Counted from the stretch's first letter, positions 7,761 through 18,732 are shown. The stretch: DNA of 64,000 nt from Hyphomicrobiales bacterium (GCA_900470155.1 UBZT01000009.1:1232213-1296212), one strand, 5' to 3'. The notes: generated by a model from the sequence alone, not told the origin. Numbers and translations are program-made.

Positions 7761-9772
7761 ACACAATGGACCCCATCCAGGTCTTCAGGACGGAAGCGGC
7801 GGAGCTCTTCGAACAGATCGAAAGCGGTCTGCTTGATCTCCTCCATGACCTGTCCGACCAGGACCAGATTGACGCCGTCTTCCGCGGACTGCACACGCTG
7901 AAAGGCTCCGGAGCCATGTTTGGCTTCGAGGCACTCGCCGCCTTCACGCATCACTGCGAATCCGCCTTCGACCGCGTCCGCAAGGGTGAGGTCCAGGCAA
8001 CCAGCGAACTGATTGCCGCCGTGCTCGAAGCCCAGGACCATATGAAGGCCCTGGTCGACAAGCCGAATGGCGACCATGACGACATGAGCCAGACGCTTCT
8101 CGCCAAGCTGCATGCCGCAGTCGGTGGAAAGAATGGCCATGCCGCAACCTCACAGCCGACTGCGGCTGCGGCAGTACCGGCCACCGTGGCTGCGGCCAGA
8201 ACCGCATCGACCAATTGGGTGATCAAGTTCCGTTTGCCCGACAATGCAATGGCCAACGGCACCAACCCGCTTGGCCTGCTGGACGAACTGCGCGAACTCG
8301 GAGAATGCACGATCGTTGCCGACACGAGCACTATCCCCGGCCTTGCCGAGATCGATCCGACCACGCTCTATCTCCGCTGGACGATTACACTGCAAACCGC
8401 GCAGCCCCGCTCGGCGATCGAGGATGTGTTCATCTTCGTCATGGACGACATGCAGCTGGACATCACCGAGATCAAGGCAGCAGCGTCAACCGAGTTGGCA
8501 CCGCAGCCAGCCGCGCCGAATCTGGTGGTGGAACCCGTTGCCGAGAAGAAACAGGCCTCGCCAAACACTGGTCCGGCAGACGCCAAGTCCAGCAAATCGG
8601 CTGAAAACGTCCGCGTTCCGGCCGAACGCCTGGACGAACTCATGGATCGCGTCGGCGAACTGGTGATCGCCCAGTCGCGCCTGTCGCAGCTGGCCAATAT
8701 CAGCGCCAACATCCAGCTTCGGTCGGTATCCGAAGACGTCGAGCGCCTGTCCGGCGAACTGCGCGACACGATGATGGTGCTGCGCATGGTGCCGGTCGGC
8801 AGCCTGTTTGGCCGCTTTCGCCGTCTCGTTCACGACCTTGCGCGCGAGACCGGCAAGACGATCGAGCTGGAAACCGAGGGCGAGACAACCGAAGTCGACA
8901 AGACCGTCATCGAACGTCTGGCTGATCCGCTGGTGCATCTGGTTCGCAACTCCTGCGACCACGGCCTTGAACCGCCGGAAGAACGCCGGGCTGCCGGCAA
9001 ATCACCGCATGGCCGCATCCTACTCTCGGCCCGTCAGCAGGCCGGTGAGGTCATCATCACCATCAAGGACGATGGTCGCGGCATCAACCGCGATCGCGTC
9101 CGGGCCAAGGCGGAAGCCTCGGGCCTGATCCAGCCGAATGCGGCACTCTCGGACCAGGAACTCCTTCAGCTGATCTTCCAGCCGGGCTTCTCGACTGCCC
9201 AGGAAGTCACCAACCTGTCCGGTCGCGGCGTTGGCATGGACGTCGTCAAGCGCACGATCGACGCGCTGCGCGGCACCATCAACGTGGTCAGCCATCCCGG
9301 CGAGGGCTCGGAAGTCTCACTGTCGATCCCGCTGACGCTGGCGATCATTGATGGCCTTCTCGTGCGCGTCGGCAATGGTCGCTATGTCATTCCGCTTTCG
9401 GCCGTCGAGGAATGCCTCGAACTTTCGGTCGAGGACGACATGCGCTCGCGCGGCCGAAGCTTCATTTCGCTGCGCGACAGTCTCGTGCCCTATCTGCGCC
9501 TGCGCGAACTGTTCCGCACCGGCACCAAACCCGATCCGTTCCAGAAAGTCGTGGTCATTTCGACCGGATCGGAACGCGTCGGCCTCGTCGTCGACCAGAT
9601 CATCGGCGACCACCAGACCGTCATCAAGGCAATGTCCAAGCTGCATCATGACGTAGCGACCTTTTCCGGCGCCACGATCCTCGGTGACGGCGATGTCGCC
9701 CTCATCCTCGACGTTGGTCACCTCGTCTTGGAAGGCCAGAAACAGGAGGCGCATTTGCGCGTAGCAGGATGA
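7757..9772 (+). CDS. cheA: Chemotaxis histidine kinase CheA
   Basis: Core kinase of the array, 671 residues. P1 (Hpt) domain: phospho-His46 in GLHTLKGSG. An Ala/Pro-rich linker (about 130-150) follows, then a domain at about 150-245 (YLRWTITLQTAQP..IEDVFIFV) in the P2 position. P3 dimerisation: RLDELMDRVGELVIAQSRL. P4 ATPase: HLVRNSCDHGLE and DDGRGI, then GRGVGMDVVKR. P5: CheW-like C-terminus. It starts inside the cheY stop and ends overlapping the cheW start, so cheY-cheA-cheW are coupled. Predicted substrates are the CheY and HD-GYP receivers and CheB in this operon. Confidence 0.95.
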   Translation: MNTMDPIQVFRTEAAELFEQIESGLLDLLHDLSDQDQIDAVFRGLHTLKGSGAMFGFEALAAFTHHCESAFDRVRKGEVQATSELIAAVLEAQDHMKALVDKPNGDHDDMSQTLLAKLHAAVGGKNGHAATSQPTAAAAVPATVAAARTASTNWVIKFRLPDNAMANGTNPLGLLDELRELGECTIVADTSTIPGLAEIDPTTLYLRWTITLQTAQPRSAIEDVFIFVMDDMQLDITEIKAAASTELAPQPAAPNLVVEPVAEKKQASPNTGPADAKSSKSAENVRVPAERLDELMDRVGELVIAQSRLSQLANISANIQLRSVSEDVERLSGELRDTMMVLRMVPVGSLFGRFRRLVHDLARETGKTIELETEGETTEVDKTVIERLADPLVHLVRNSCDHGLEPPEERRAAGKSPHGRILLSARQQAGEVIITIKDDGRGINRDRVRAKAEASGLIQPNAALSDQELLQLIFQPGFSTAQEVTNLSGRGVGMDVVKRTIDALRGTINVVSHPGEGSEVSLSIPLTLAIIDGLLVRVGNGRYVIPLSAVEECLELSVEDDMRSRGRSFISLRDSLVPYLRLRELFRTGTKPDPFQKVVVISTGSERVGLVVDQIIGDHQTVIKAMSKLHHDVATFSGATILGDGDVALILDVGHLVLEGQKQEAHLRVAG

Positions 9773-10284
9773 GCGAAGCAGCACGTAAGATTCCCGATCA
9801 CCTTTGGGGCGCCAGCGAGGAACTCGAAGTCCTGACCTTCGACATCGCGGGCGAAATGTTCGCCCTCGAAGCCGTCATGGTGCAGGAAATTCTCGATCTG
9901 CTACCGGAAACCACCGTTCCCGGTGCCAAACCCTTCGTCGGCAGCGTCATCAACTTCCGCGGCAAGGTCATTCCGCTCGCCGACATCCGCCTTGCCTTCG
10001 GCATGGAGGCGACCAAGCCGACGATCGACAGCCGCATCATCGTCATCGAACTGGATGTGGATGGTGAACCGACGCTCACCGGCATCCGCACCGACAAGGT
10101 TCACGAAGTGACATCGCTGCTGAAAGCGGCAAGCGAGCCGCCACCGAGCATCGGCATGCGTTGGCGCTCCGATTTCATTGACTGCCTCGTCCGTCGCGGC
10201 GGCGAATTCATCATTATTCCCAACCTTCAAACGATCTTCTCCGTCGGCCATGAGCGCCATGCGGCAGACCCGTCGAAGAACTAG
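9769..10284 (+). CDS. cheW: CheW coupling protein (first copy)
   Basis: Adaptor joining receptors and CheA, 171 residues. Typical segments are LTFDIAGEMFALEAVMVQEIL, then FVGSVINFRGKVIPLADIRLAFGM, with the conserved NFRG turn. The ATG overlaps the cheA stop (ATGA). A second cheW lies after the receptors (16122) and a third at 39572. Confidence 0.94.
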   Translation: MSEAARKIPDHLWGASEELEVLTFDIAGEMFALEAVMVQEILDLLPETTVPGAKPFVGSVINFRGKVIPLADIRLAFGMEATKPTIDSRIIVIELDVDGEPTLTGIRTDKVHEVTSLLKAASEPPPSIGMRWRSDFIDCLVRRGGEFIIIPNLQTIFSVGHERHAADPSKN

Positions 10285-10305
10285 TCGCAGCAAAGGAACA
10301 ACCAA

Positions 10306-12006
10306 ATGCGCGCCTCGATCAAACTCAAGCTCACCATAGCTTTCGGCTTTGTCATCATCATGCTCATGGCCACGGCAACCATTGCCATCATGAGCCTCAG
10401 CGAGCTGAACACCACGCTCGAAAACGTGGTTGAAGGCCCCGCAACACGCCTGAGACTGGCTCAGGAACTCAACATCACCCAGCTCCAGCAGCTGCGCCAG
10501 CAGAAGAACATGCTGCTCGCCGCTGATATCGCAAGTATGCGGGAATATTCCGCGAAGATCACCCAGCAGCGCCAGGATTTCGACAAGGCCTTCGACAGCG
10601 TTATGCTGCTGGCCACGGAGCAGGGTAAAGTGCTGTGGGGCAAGCTGAACGGGTTCGCCACCGATTATCGCAAGCAGGATGACCAGATCCAGGCAATGAT
10701 GATGGCCGGCAACCGTGATGGTGCCCTGGCCATCTCGACAAACGAAAACCGCGAGACGGTCGGCGAGATCGACGCGCTGCTCGAGGAAGTCGTTGCACTC
10801 GAAACCAGCCGCCTGGCCGAAGCCAACGAGACAGCGGGCGCCGACTACGTCCAGACCCGCAACGTCATGCTCGCCGTCGCCGCCATCGCTTTGCTGATTG
10901 CTCTCGCCGCCGCCGTCTGGATCGCCGTTTCGATCAATCGCGGCCTCCGCAACGCCGTCAGCTCGGTCCAGAGCGTTGCCGATGGCGACCTGACCAAACT
11001 GGCCTTGATCAAGTCCAACGATGAGATCGGCGACCTGCTGTCATATGTAAACGCCATGATCGAACGATTGCGCGGCGTGGTCGGCGACGCCCTCTCCGCC
11101 TCCTCGAACGTTTCGTCCGGCAGCCAGGAACTTTCGGCAAGCTCCGAGCAGCTGTCGCAGGGCGCCACCGAACAGGCTGCCGCTGCCGAAGAGGCATCTG
11201 CCTCGATGGAAGAGATGGCCGCCAACATCAAGCAGAACGCCGACAACGCCGCTCAGACCGAGAAGATCGCCCGCCAGTCGGCCAAGGATGCCGAAGCATC
11301 GGGCGATGCCGTGACCCGCGCCGTCGGTGCCATGCGCACGATCGCCGAGAAGATCTCGATCGTCCAGGAAATCGCCCGCCAGACAGACTTGCTCGCGCTG
11401 AACGCTGCCGTTGAAGCAGCCCGCGCCGGTGAACATGGCAAAGGCTTTGCCGTCGTCGCTTCCGAAGTCCGCAAACTTGCCGAACGTTCGCAGTCGGCAG
11501 CAGCCGAAATCGGTGCAATGTCGAGCGACACGGTTAAGGCCGCTCAGGAAGCCGGCGAAATGCTCGGCCGCCTGGTGCCCGATATCCGCAAGACCGCCGA
11601 ATTGGTCTCGGAAATCTCGGCAGCCTGCCGCGAACAGGACATCGGCGCCTCTCAGATCAACGAAGCGATCCAGCAGCTTGATCAGGTCACCCAGCAGAAC
11701 GCCTCGGCATCCGAACAGATGGCGGCAACCTCCGAAGAGCTGGCAGCCCAGTCGGAAGAACTGCAGACCTCGATCGCCTTCTTCCGGGTCGACCGGTCAG
11801 GTGAGCGCGCACCGGCCGCCATTCGCAAGCCGGCAGCCCGCCCGGCAACGCCCGCTGCCCGTCCGTCCGCAGCGGCAATGGCTCGCAAGCCAATGACCAG
11901 TGATCACAGTGTTTCCGGCCAGCAGGCCCGGGCCAACGGCTTTGCCCTTGACCTGTCCATGGGTGGTCCGGACGCAGACGACGTGCATTTCAAGCAGAGC
12001 GCGTAA
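10306..12006 (+). CDS. Methyl-accepting chemotaxis protein 1 (one HAMP)
   Basis: Membrane chemoreceptor of 566 residues. TM1 is about 8-30, followed by a periplasmic four-helix-bundle-type sensor (about 31-185), TM2 about 187-209, one HAMP domain and a long cytoplasmic signalling domain whose hairpin tip reads [29 protein letters not shown] (split by the tip turn). The C-terminal tail ends in [15 protein letters not shown], shared with the next two receptors; no NWETF-type CheR tether is seen. The ATG at 10306 follows AAAGGAAC. Ligand unknown. It is the first of three paralogues. Confidence 0.94.
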   Translation: MRASIKLKLTIAFGFVIIMLMATATIAIMSLSELNTTLENVVEGPATRLRLAQELNITQLQQLRQQKNMLLAADIASMREYSAKITQQRQDFDKAFDSVMLLATEQGKVLWGKLNGFATDYRKQDDQIQAMMMAGNRDGALAISTNENRETVGEIDALLEEVVALETSRLAEANETAGADYVQTRNVMLAVAAIALLIALAAAVWIAVSINRGLRNAVSSVQSVADGDLTKLALIKSNDEIGDLLSYVNAMIERLRGVVGDALSASSNVSSGSQELSASSEQLSQGATEQAAAAEEASASMEEMAANIKQNADNAAQTEKIARQSAKDAEASGDAVTRAVGAMRTIAEKISIVQEIARQTDLLALNAAVEAARAGEHGKGFAVVASEVRKLAERSQSAAAEIGAMSSDTVKAAQEAGEMLGRLVPDIRKTAELVSEISAACREQDIGASQINEAIQQLDQVTQQNASASEQMAATSEELAAQSEELQTSIAFFRVDRSGERAPAAIRKPAARPATPAARPSAAAMARKPMTSDHSVSGQQARANGFALDLSMGGPDADDVHFKQSA

Positions 12007-12061
12007 ATAAGACCGATGTGCACATGTGAATCACGCCCCGGCAGAAGTTGCCGAGGCACTT

Positions 12062-12088
12062 GGGTCCGGAAGATGGCTGTCCGGACCC
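12062..12088 (+). other. Intergenic inverted repeat after MCP 1
   Basis: GGGTCCGG and CCGGACCC form a perfect 8-base-pair stem with an 11-base loop in the gap between receptor genes 1 and 2. No U-run follows, so it is more likely an mRNA-processing or attenuation hairpin than a classical terminator. Confidence 0.45.
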
Positions 12089-12215
12089 GAACATTCCAAA
12101 CCTCGCAAATGGCAGGGGCGAATGCATTACAGCCCTGTAACCGCGCGAACAGAACGACACAGAATATTTGAGCAACGATAACCGCACCACATTTCCGGTG
12201 GCGATAGGGGATATT

Positions 12216-14150
12216 ATGAGATTCACAATTAAGCAAAAGCTGGCTGTGGCTTTTGGACTCATCATTCTGATGACCTCCGGCATGGCAGCGTTGGCAGTCA
12301 CAAATTTGTCCTCACTGAATTCGGCGATCACCGAGATCGTAGAAGGCCCTGCAACCAATCTTCAGAATTCCAGCGATCTGTCGGATTCCGTCTATACCTC
12401 GATCCGCGCTGAGAAAAATGCTGTGATGAACACCGATCCCGCTCAAATTACTTCGTATTCCCGCGAAGTCGCGGAAGTTCGTTCGAAGGTAAACCAACTA
12501 TTGAGCCAGCTCGACAAGGATGACACAGCTGCCATCAGACAAAAGGTCACCGAGTTCCGCGGCATTCTGCCAAAGTGGTTTGAGGTTCAAGACCGCATTC
12601 TGAGACTGGCCCAGGAAAACACCACGGAATCCAATGTGCTGGCCGGTCAGATTTCGATGGGCGAAGGCGCAAGCGTTACTTCCACGCTGCTAACCGCATT
12701 GTCAGGCCTCAACGCAGAAATCGGAAAGGACTTGCGGGCCACCGATGAAGCCACGAATGTGCAATACGACAACTCCAGAAGCATTCTGATCGGCATAGTC
12801 CTTGCGGTTCTCCTGTTCTCAACCGTCGTCGCCTTCTGGATTGCCCTCGGCATCAGTTCCGGTCTTCGTAAGGTCTCAGGCGTGGCAGAAGCCGTTGCCC
12901 TCGGTGATCTCAACCAGAACGTCCAGGTCAAGAGCAATGACGAGATCAAGGATCTCATCGAAACCATCAATCGAATGACGGCAAACCTGAAGAGCACGGC
13001 CGACATCGCCAACATGATTGCAGCCGGCGACCTCTCGAAGGAAGTCACACCTTTGTCTGACAAAGACTCGCTTGGTATTTCCATGGGAAACATGGTCGTC
13101 AACCTTCGCGAAACGGCGCGCATCGCCGACCTGATCGCCAATGGCGACCTGGTCGTCACACCAAAGCCTTTGTCTGACAAGGATACGCTCGGCCTGTCGC
13201 TGGAAAGCATGGTTGAGCGTCTGCGTGGCGTCGTCGCCGATGCACTTTCGGCAGCGGCCAATGTCTCGTCCGGCAGCCAGGAATTGTCGGCAAGCTCCGA
13301 ACAGCTGTCGCAGGGCGCGACCGAGCAGGCAGCATCGGCCGAAGAGGCATCCGCCTCGATGGAAGAGATGGCCGCCAACATCAAGCAGAACGCCGACAAC
13401 GCCGCCCAGACCGAAAAGATCGCCCGCCAGTCGGCCAAGGATGCCGAAGCATCCGGCGATGCTGTCAATCGCGCCGTCGGTGCGATGCGCACGATTGCCG
13501 AGAAGATCTCGATCGTCCAGGAAATCGCCCGCCAGACCGACTTGCTCGCGCTGAACGCGGCCGTTGAAGCGGCTCGTGCCGGCGAACATGGCAAGGGTTT
13601 TGCCGTCGTCGCTTCCGAAGTCCGCAAACTTGCCGAACGTTCGCAGTCGGCAGCAGCCGAAATCGGCGCAATGTCCGGGGAGACGGTGAAGGCAGCGCAG
13701 GAAGCTGGCGAAATGCTCGGCCGTCTGGTTCCCGATATCCGCAAGACCGCCGAACTGGTCTCGGAAATCTCGGCAGCCTGCCGTGAGCAGGACGTCGGTG
13801 CCTCGCAGATCAATGAAGCGATCCAGCAACTCGACAAGGTCACCCAGCAGAACGCCTCGGCGTCCGAACAGATGGCCGCGACCTCCGAAGAGCTGGCTGC
13901 CCAGTCCGAGGAACTGCAGACCTCTATTTCCTTCTTCCGGGTCGAACGCAACGCCCGGGAAATTGCGGCCGCCAAGACGGTCGCGCGGCCCGCAGCATCG
14001 CAGAACCGCACCACTGCCGCGCCTCAGCGCAAGCCGTCGGCAACCGACCACTCAATCGCCAGCCAGCAGGCGCGTGCCAAGGGATTTGCCCTCGATCTGT
14101 CGATGGGTGGACCTGACGCCCACGACGCCGATTTCCGGGAAAGCGCGTAG
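12216..14150 (+). CDS. Methyl-accepting chemotaxis protein 2 (three HAMP-like units)
   Basis: Chemoreceptor of 644 residues from the ATG at 12216, which has GGGGAT upstream; a longer frame to 12168 adds a non-membrane leader and is rejected. TM1 is about 10-30, periplasmic sensor 31-187, TM2 189-213. HAMP-like units lie at about 214-262, 263-299 and 300-340; the last two repeat the motif PLSDKD[ST]LG. The signalling domain and tail are almost identical to those of MCP 3 over 1050 bases. The sensor resembles that of MCP 3 (shared EIVxGPAxNLxNSSDLSD) but has diverged. Ligand unknown. Confidence 0.94.
   Translation: MRFTIKQKLAVAFGLIILMTSGMAALAVTNLSSLNSAITEIVEGPATNLQNSSDLSDSVYTSIRAEKNAVMNTDPAQITSYSREVAEVRSKVNQLLSQLDKDDTAAIRQKVTEFRGILPKWFEVQDRILRLAQENTTESNVLAGQISMGEGASVTSTLLTALSGLNAEIGKDLRATDEATNVQYDNSRSILIGIVLAVLLFSTVVAFWIALGISSGLRKVSGVAEAVALGDLNQNVQVKSNDEIKDLIETINRMTANLKSTADIANMIAAGDLSKEVTPLSDKDSLGISMGNMVVNLRETARIADLIANGDLVVTPKPLSDKDTLGLSLESMVERLRGVVADALSAAANVSSGSQELSASSEQLSQGATEQAASAEEASASMEEMAANIKQNADNAAQTEKIARQSAKDAEASGDAVNRAVGAMRTIAEKISIVQEIARQTDLLALNAAVEAARAGEHGKGFAVVASEVRKLAERSQSAAAEIGAMSGETVKAAQEAGEMLGRLVPDIRKTAELVSEISAACREQDVGASQINEAIQQLDKVTQQNASASEQMAATSEELAAQSEELQTSISFFRVERNAREIAAAKTVARPAASQNRTTAAPQRKPSATDHSIASQQARAKGFALDLSMGGPDAHDADFRESA
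13101..14150 (+). repeat. Long direct repeat, copy A (MCP 2 signalling module)
   Basis: A 1050-base block covering the last HAMP unit, signalling domain and tail of MCP 2. It is collinear with 15076-16125 without length change, and the encoded proteins differ at only a few positions, mostly near the tail. A more diverged copy is in MCP 1 (about 11061-12006). This suggests recent duplication or continuing gene conversion. Confidence 0.8.
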
Positions 14151-14159
14151 AATTGAAGA

Positions 14160-14189
14160 GCCAGGGCGGACAAGAAGATCCGCCCTGGC
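14160..14189 (+). other. Intergenic inverted repeat after MCP 2
   Basis: An 11-base-pair perfect stem (GCCAGGGCGGA paired with TCCGCCCTGGC) and an 8-base loop, starting 10 bases after the MCP 2 stop. No U-run follows. It could end some transcripts or stabilise the upstream mRNA; the operon clearly continues to MCP 3. Confidence 0.5.
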
Positions 14190-14307
14190 CTCAGCGTAGA
14201 ATGCGCTGATTGCGAGGAGCGGCGGCTCCTGCCCGGTAGCTTAAAATGCAAGCCCGGGATGTCCCACACAGCCCTCCAATCACCATCACCTCACCGGGGA
14301 CGCGACA

Positions 14308-16125
14308 ATGCGCTTTACCATCAAACTCAAACTTGCCCTCACGTTCGGCATAATCATTCTGATGTCCTTCGGAATGGCCATGCTTGCGATCAACAATCTT
14401 TCGACGCTGAACTCGGCCATCACCGAAATTGTTCAGGGACCGGCTGCCAACCTGCGCAATTCGAGCGACCTTTCGGACACGATCTATCTGTCGATCCGGG
14501 CTGAGAAAAATGCGATCCTCAATACCGACGCAACGCAGATTTCTTCCTATTCGCAGGAAGTCACTGAAGCTCGTACCAAGATCAATGAGCTCCTCACCCG
14601 TCTCGATGCCGAAAAGACTGAGGGTGTGCGCGTGAAGGTGGCCGAACTCCGTGCCGCCTTGCCGGCGTGGCTTCAGCTTCAGGATCAAATCATTGCCCTC
14701 GCCCGTCAAAATACACCTGAATCCAATGCGCGCGCTGGTGTGATCTCGATGGGCGAAGGCGCAAAAATGACCTCGGTCCTGCTCGCGGCCATGAACGGGC
14801 TCAACGAGGAGATCGTCAAGGATCTGAATGCCACGGATGAAGCGACGAACGTCCAGTATGATTACTCGCGCAACATCCTGATTGGTATCGTCGTCGGCTT
14901 GCTTGTCTTCTCTGCAGTCGTAGCCATCTGGATTTCGATCAACATTTCTCGCGGCCTGCGCCGTGCAAGCGACTTGGCTGTCGCCGTCAGCATCGGTGAT
15001 CTGAACCATGAGATCGAGCACAAGGCCAACGACGAGATCAAGGATCTCGTCAAGTCCATGGAGATCATGACCGGCAACCTTCGCGAAACGGCGCGGATCG
15101 CCGACCTGATCGCCAATGGCGACCTCGTTGTCACGCCCCAGCCTTTGTCCGACAAGGATACGCTTGGCCTGTCGCTGGAAAGCATGGTTGAGCGCCTGCG
15201 TGGCGTCGTCGCTGACGCGCTGTCGGCAGCAGCCAATGTCTCGTCCGGTAGCCAGGAACTGTCGGCAAGCTCCGAACAGCTGTCGCAGGGCGCGACCGAA
15301 CAGGCAGCGTCTGCCGAAGAAGCATCCGCCTCGATGGAAGAAATGGCCGCCAACATCAAGCAGAACGCCGACAATGCCGCCCAGACCGAAAAGATTGCCC
15401 GCCAGTCGGCCAAGGATGCAGAAGCATCCGGCGACGCTGTCAATCGCGCCGTCGGTGCCATGCGCACGATTGCCGAGAAAATCTCGATCGTCCAGGAAAT
15501 CGCCCGCCAGACAGACTTGCTCGCGCTGAATGCTGCCGTTGAAGCGGCCCGTGCCGGCGAACATGGCAAGGGGTTTGCCGTCGTCGCTTCCGAAGTCCGC
15601 AAGCTTGCCGAACGCTCGCAGTCGGCAGCAGCCGAAATCGGCGCAATGTCCGGGGAGACAGTGAAGGCAGCGCAGGAAGCTGGCGAAATGCTTGGCCGTC
15701 TGGTGCCTGATATCCGCAAGACCGCCGAACTGGTCTCGGAAATCTCCGCAGCCTGCCGCGAGCAGGACGTCGGCGCATCGCAGATCAACGAAGCGATCCA
15801 GCAGCTCGACAAGGTCACCCAGCAGAATGCCTCGGCATCCGAACAGATGGCCGCGACCTCCGAAGAGCTGGCTGCCCAGTCGGAAGAGCTGCAAACTTCG
15901 ATTTCGTTCTTCCGGGTTGAACGAAATGCACGGGAAATTGCAGTGGCCAAGACCGCGGCACGACCCAGTGCACCGCAGGCCCGCAGCTCCGCCGCTCCCC
16001 AGCGCAAACCGTCGACAACCGACCACTCAATCGCCAGCCAGCAGGCGCGTGCCAAGGGATTTGCCCTCGATCTTTCGATGGGTGGACCTGACGCCCACGA
16101 CGCCGATTTCCGGGAAAGCGCATGA
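14308..16125 (+). CDS. Methyl-accepting chemotaxis protein 3 (two HAMP-like units)
   Basis: Chemoreceptor of 605 residues. TM1 is about 10-30, periplasmic sensor about 31-187, TM2 about 189-212, then a HAMP domain and a second HAMP-like unit carrying PLSDKDTLG, followed by a signalling domain nearly identical to that of MCP 2. The tail also ends [22 protein letters not shown]. The start ATG follows ACCGGGGAC. Its stop overlaps the second cheW start (ATGA). The three receptors share one cytoplasmic output module but have different sensors, so they probably feed one array. Confidence 0.94.
   Translation: MRFTIKLKLALTFGIIILMSFGMAMLAINNLSTLNSAITEIVQGPAANLRNSSDLSDTIYLSIRAEKNAILNTDATQISSYSQEVTEARTKINELLTRLDAEKTEGVRVKVAELRAALPAWLQLQDQIIALARQNTPESNARAGVISMGEGAKMTSVLLAAMNGLNEEIVKDLNATDEATNVQYDYSRNILIGIVVGLLVFSAVVAIWISINISRGLRRASDLAVAVSIGDLNHEIEHKANDEIKDLVKSMEIMTGNLRETARIADLIANGDLVVTPQPLSDKDTLGLSLESMVERLRGVVADALSAAANVSSGSQELSASSEQLSQGATEQAASAEEASASMEEMAANIKQNADNAAQTEKIARQSAKDAEASGDAVNRAVGAMRTIAEKISIVQEIARQTDLLALNAAVEAARAGEHGKGFAVVASEVRKLAERSQSAAAEIGAMSGETVKAAQEAGEMLGRLVPDIRKTAELVSEISAACREQDVGASQINEAIQQLDKVTQQNASASEQMAATSEELAAQSEELQTSISFFRVERNAREIAVAKTAARPSAPQARSSAAPQRKPSTTDHSIASQQARAKGFALDLSMGGPDAHDADFRESA
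15076..16125 (+). repeat. Long direct repeat, copy B (MCP 3 signalling module)
   Basis: Partner of 13101-14150, identical in length (1050 bases) and starting at the same AACCTTCGCGAAACGGCGCG sequence. The repeated blocks could support homologous deletion or fusion of the two receptor genes. Confidence 0.8.
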
Positions 16126-16622
16126 CCATGAGCACAGCCTCATCCGAATCCCAATTCGTCACGTTCAGCCTTGGCGCGGAGATCTTCGCCGTGCCTGTCA
16201 CCGTGGTCCGGGAAATCCTGGACCATGAGGACCCTTTCAAGATCCCCCATGGTCCGGACTATCTACTCGGGCTGCGCGACGTGCGCGGCCAGGGTGTTCC
16301 GGTCATCGATCTGAGAGTAAGGCTTGGCATGTCCAAGACGGTCCGCACCAATGATACCCGCATCCTGGTGCTCGACATTCCGATTGAAGGCAAGACGCTT
16401 GCAATCGGCCTGGTGGCAGACAAGGTCTACGAGGTCACGCCATTCCGGCGTGACCAGATCGAAGCTGCCCCGGATATCGGCGTTCGCTGGCGCTCGGACT
16501 ACATCGCCGGTGTCGTTCGACGCGAGACGGATTTTGTCGTGATCATCGATCTGGCGCGCCTGTTCTCACATGCGGACGTGAACATGCTGGGCAGCGATGA
16601 AAAACAAGTGGCCTTTGGCTAA
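16122..16622 (+). CDS. cheW: CheW coupling protein (second copy)
   Basis: Adaptor of 166 residues: [22 protein letters not shown], then [26 protein letters not shown]. It overlaps the MCP 3 stop by ATGA and ends just before cheR. It is clearly diverged from the first CheW, for example LRDVRGQ instead of INFRGK at the conserved turn. The two adaptors may therefore prefer different receptors or array positions. Confidence 0.93.
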   Translation: MTMSTASSESQFVTFSLGAEIFAVPVTVVREILDHEDPFKIPHGPDYLLGLRDVRGQGVPVIDLRVRLGMSKTVRTNDTRILVLDIPIEGKTLAIGLVADKVYEVTPFRRDQIEAAPDIGVRWRSDYIAGVVRRETDFVVIIDLARLFSHADVNMLGSDEKQVAFG

Positions 16623-16633
16623 GGAGTGACCCG

Positions 16634-17485
16634 GTGAATGCAGGCGTAGCCCAGGTACGGGGCGAGGACACACTGGGTCCTCGCAATTATCAATTATTGG
16701 CGAAATTCATCTATGACTATAGCGGCATCAAGATGCCGCCCAACAAGGTGACAATGCTCGAGGGAAGACTGCGCCGGCGGCTGCGTGCCACGGGCCTGTC
16801 CACCTTCAACGACTACTGCGATTTCCTCTTCAAGCATGGCGGTTTGCAGAACGAGAGCATATTCCTGATTGATGCGGTCACCACCAACAAGACCGACTTC
16901 TTTCGCGAGCCGAACCATTTCGCCTATCTCGAAGAGGTCGTCCTGCCGGAACTGAAGGAACAAGGCGTCCGCCGCATGCGGGCCTGGAGTGCCGCCTGCT
17001 CCAACGGTGCCGAGCCCTACACGATGGCCATGGTCATGGCCGAAGCGGCCCAGAACAATGCCGGCTGCGATTTCAGCATCCTCGCAACAGATCTGTCCAC
17101 GGATGTGCTGAAGACAGCAAAGGCGGGAATCTATCCCGCCGACCAGTTGGACCCGGTTCCGCCACACATGATGGCGAAATACGTCATGCTGCCAAAGGAC
17201 AAAAGACAAACCAACGTCAGGATAACACCGGCGCTACGGTCGAAAATCGGCTTCGGTCGGTTGAACTTCATGGACAAGACCTACCCGGTTGGCGATCCCT
17301 TCCACATGATCTTCTGCCGCAACGTATTGATCTACTTCGACAAGAAGACCCAGGAACACGTCCTGTCGCAGCTCTGCGCCAATCTCGTTCCAGACGGTTA
17401 TCTCTTCATCGGCCATTCCGAATCCGTGACAGGCCTCGATCTCCCTGTCCGCCAGGTGGCGAACACGATCTTCAAAAGGATCTGA
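16634..17485 (+). CDS. cheR: Chemotaxis protein methyltransferase CheR
   Basis: Methylates receptor glutamates using S-adenosylmethionine, 283 residues. The start is GTG at 16634 with AAGGAG seven bases upstream. N-terminal helical domain (about 15-95), then the SAM-binding segment [20 protein letters not shown] and the motif [19 protein letters not shown]. Because the receptors lack an NWETF-type tether, CheR presumably binds the signalling domain directly. It works against CheB, encoded 8 bases downstream. Confidence 0.95.
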   Translation: MNAGVAQVRGEDTLGPRNYQLLAKFIYDYSGIKMPPNKVTMLEGRLRRRLRATGLSTFNDYCDFLFKHGGLQNESIFLIDAVTTNKTDFFREPNHFAYLEEVVLPELKEQGVRRMRAWSAACSNGAEPYTMAMVMAEAAQNNAGCDFSILATDLSTDVLKTAKAGIYPADQLDPVPPHMMAKYVMLPKDKRQTNVRITPALRSKIGFGRLNFMDKTYPVGDPFHMIFCRNVLIYFDKKTQEHVLSQLCANLVPDGYLFIGHSESVTGLDLPVRQVANTIFKRI

Positions 17486-17492
17486 AGACCTC

Positions 17493-18578
17493 ATGAGTAA
17501 CAAGATCCGCGTCCTGATCATTGATGACTCCGCGTCTGTGCGCCAGACACTGACGGCAGTCCTTGAATCTGACCCTGCCATCGAAGTCATCGGCGCGGCT
17601 TCGGATCCGTTCATCGCGGCGAAACGCATTCAGGAGGAGATACCGGACGTTATCACCCTGGATGTCGAGATGCCGCGCATGGACGGCATCACCTTCCTTC
17701 GCAAACTCATGTCGCAGCGGCCGATCCCGGTGGTGATGTGTTCTTCACTGACGGAATCCGGGTCGGAAACCTTGCTTCAGGCATTGGAGGCAGGTGCCGT
17801 GGATGTCATCCTGAAACCGAAGATCGGTGCAGCCGACTATCTCTCCGAGCAAGCATTGCGCATCTGCGACGTGGTAAAAAGCGCTGCCCAGGCGAGACTG
17901 GGATCGACGAGGCGCATGCGCTCGGCAGCCGCCAGCGGCCCGACCGCAAAGCTGACAGCCGACGCAGTCCTGCCGCCACCGACGGGCAAGGCCATGGCGC
18001 GCACGACTGAAATGGTCGTCTGCGTCGGCGCCTCGACCGGCGGCACCGAGGCCCTGCGCGAAATGCTGGAGCGGCTGCCGGCCAATGCGCCTGGAATTGT
18101 CATCGTCCAGCACATGCCGGAACGCTTCACCGCAGCCTTCGCCAAACGTCTCAACAGTCTCTGTGAGGTCGAGGTCAAGGAAGCGGTCGACGGGGATCCC
18201 GTCCTGCGCGGTCATGTTCTGATCGCACCCGGCGACAAGCATATCCTCCTCGAGCGGCAAGGCGCCCGCTACCATGTCTCTGTCCGTGGCGGACCCCTCG
18301 TCTCGCGCCATCGTCCCTCGGTGGATGTGCTCTTCCGCTCGGCGGCACGCGCTGCGGGCTCCAATGCCATGGGCGTCATCATGACAGGCATGGGTGATGA
18401 TGGCGCGCGCGGCATGGAGGAGATGCACCAGGCAGGCGCCTTCACCGTTGCTCAGGATGAGGCAAGTTCCATCGTGTTCGGAATGCCCAAGGAAGCGATT
18501 GCTCGTGGCGGCGTCGACAAGGTCGTCTCTCTCGATCTCATCGCAAGAGAAATCCTGACAGCCGACAAGCACAGATAG
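17493..18578 (+). CDS. cheB: Chemotaxis protein-glutamate methylesterase CheB
   Basis: Receptor demethylase/deamidase of 361 residues. Receiver domain 1-120 with D11/D12 and phosphoacceptor D57. The C-terminal esterase domain starts near residue 170 with catalytic Ser in [12 protein letters not shown], His in [11 protein letters not shown] and Asp in [12 protein letters not shown]. Last gene of the continuous che operon. No cheD or cheZ is present in the window. Confidence 0.95.
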   Translation: MSNKIRVLIIDDSASVRQTLTAVLESDPAIEVIGAASDPFIAAKRIQEEIPDVITLDVEMPRMDGITFLRKLMSQRPIPVVMCSSLTESGSETLLQALEAGAVDVILKPKIGAADYLSEQALRICDVVKSAAQARLGSTRRMRSAAASGPTAKLTADAVLPPPTGKAMARTTEMVVCVGASTGGTEALREMLERLPANAPGIVIVQHMPERFTAAFAKRLNSLCEVEVKEAVDGDPVLRGHVLIAPGDKHILLERQGARYHVSVRGGPLVSRHRPSVDVLFRSAARAAGSNAMGVIMTGMGDDGARGMEEMHQAGAFTVAQDEASSIVFGMPKEAIARGGVDKVVSLDLIAREILTADKHR

Positions 18579-18732
18579 TTCGGCGAATTTTCCCGGTATT
18601 TCAGGGACATCTGCAAACTTGTGCCCCCGCATCTTTGCCCTTTGTTAACCATGTTTGGCAAGAGTGGAGACTGCACGATGGTTGTGCCCTGGCGAGCGAT
18701 TCTGGCTCACGCGTTCAGACGAGGAGCAGACC

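Noticed and set aside
12876..14051. Very long glycine-rich frames opposite the MCP genes (also 14191-16026)
   Set aside because: Antisense shadows caused by codon bias; they repeat because the MCP genes repeat, and they have no ribosome site.
13000..16200. Direct repeats taken as a transposon or integron duplication
   Set aside because: The repeated DNA is exactly the conserved MCP signalling module within intact genes; paralogy explains it without a mobile element.
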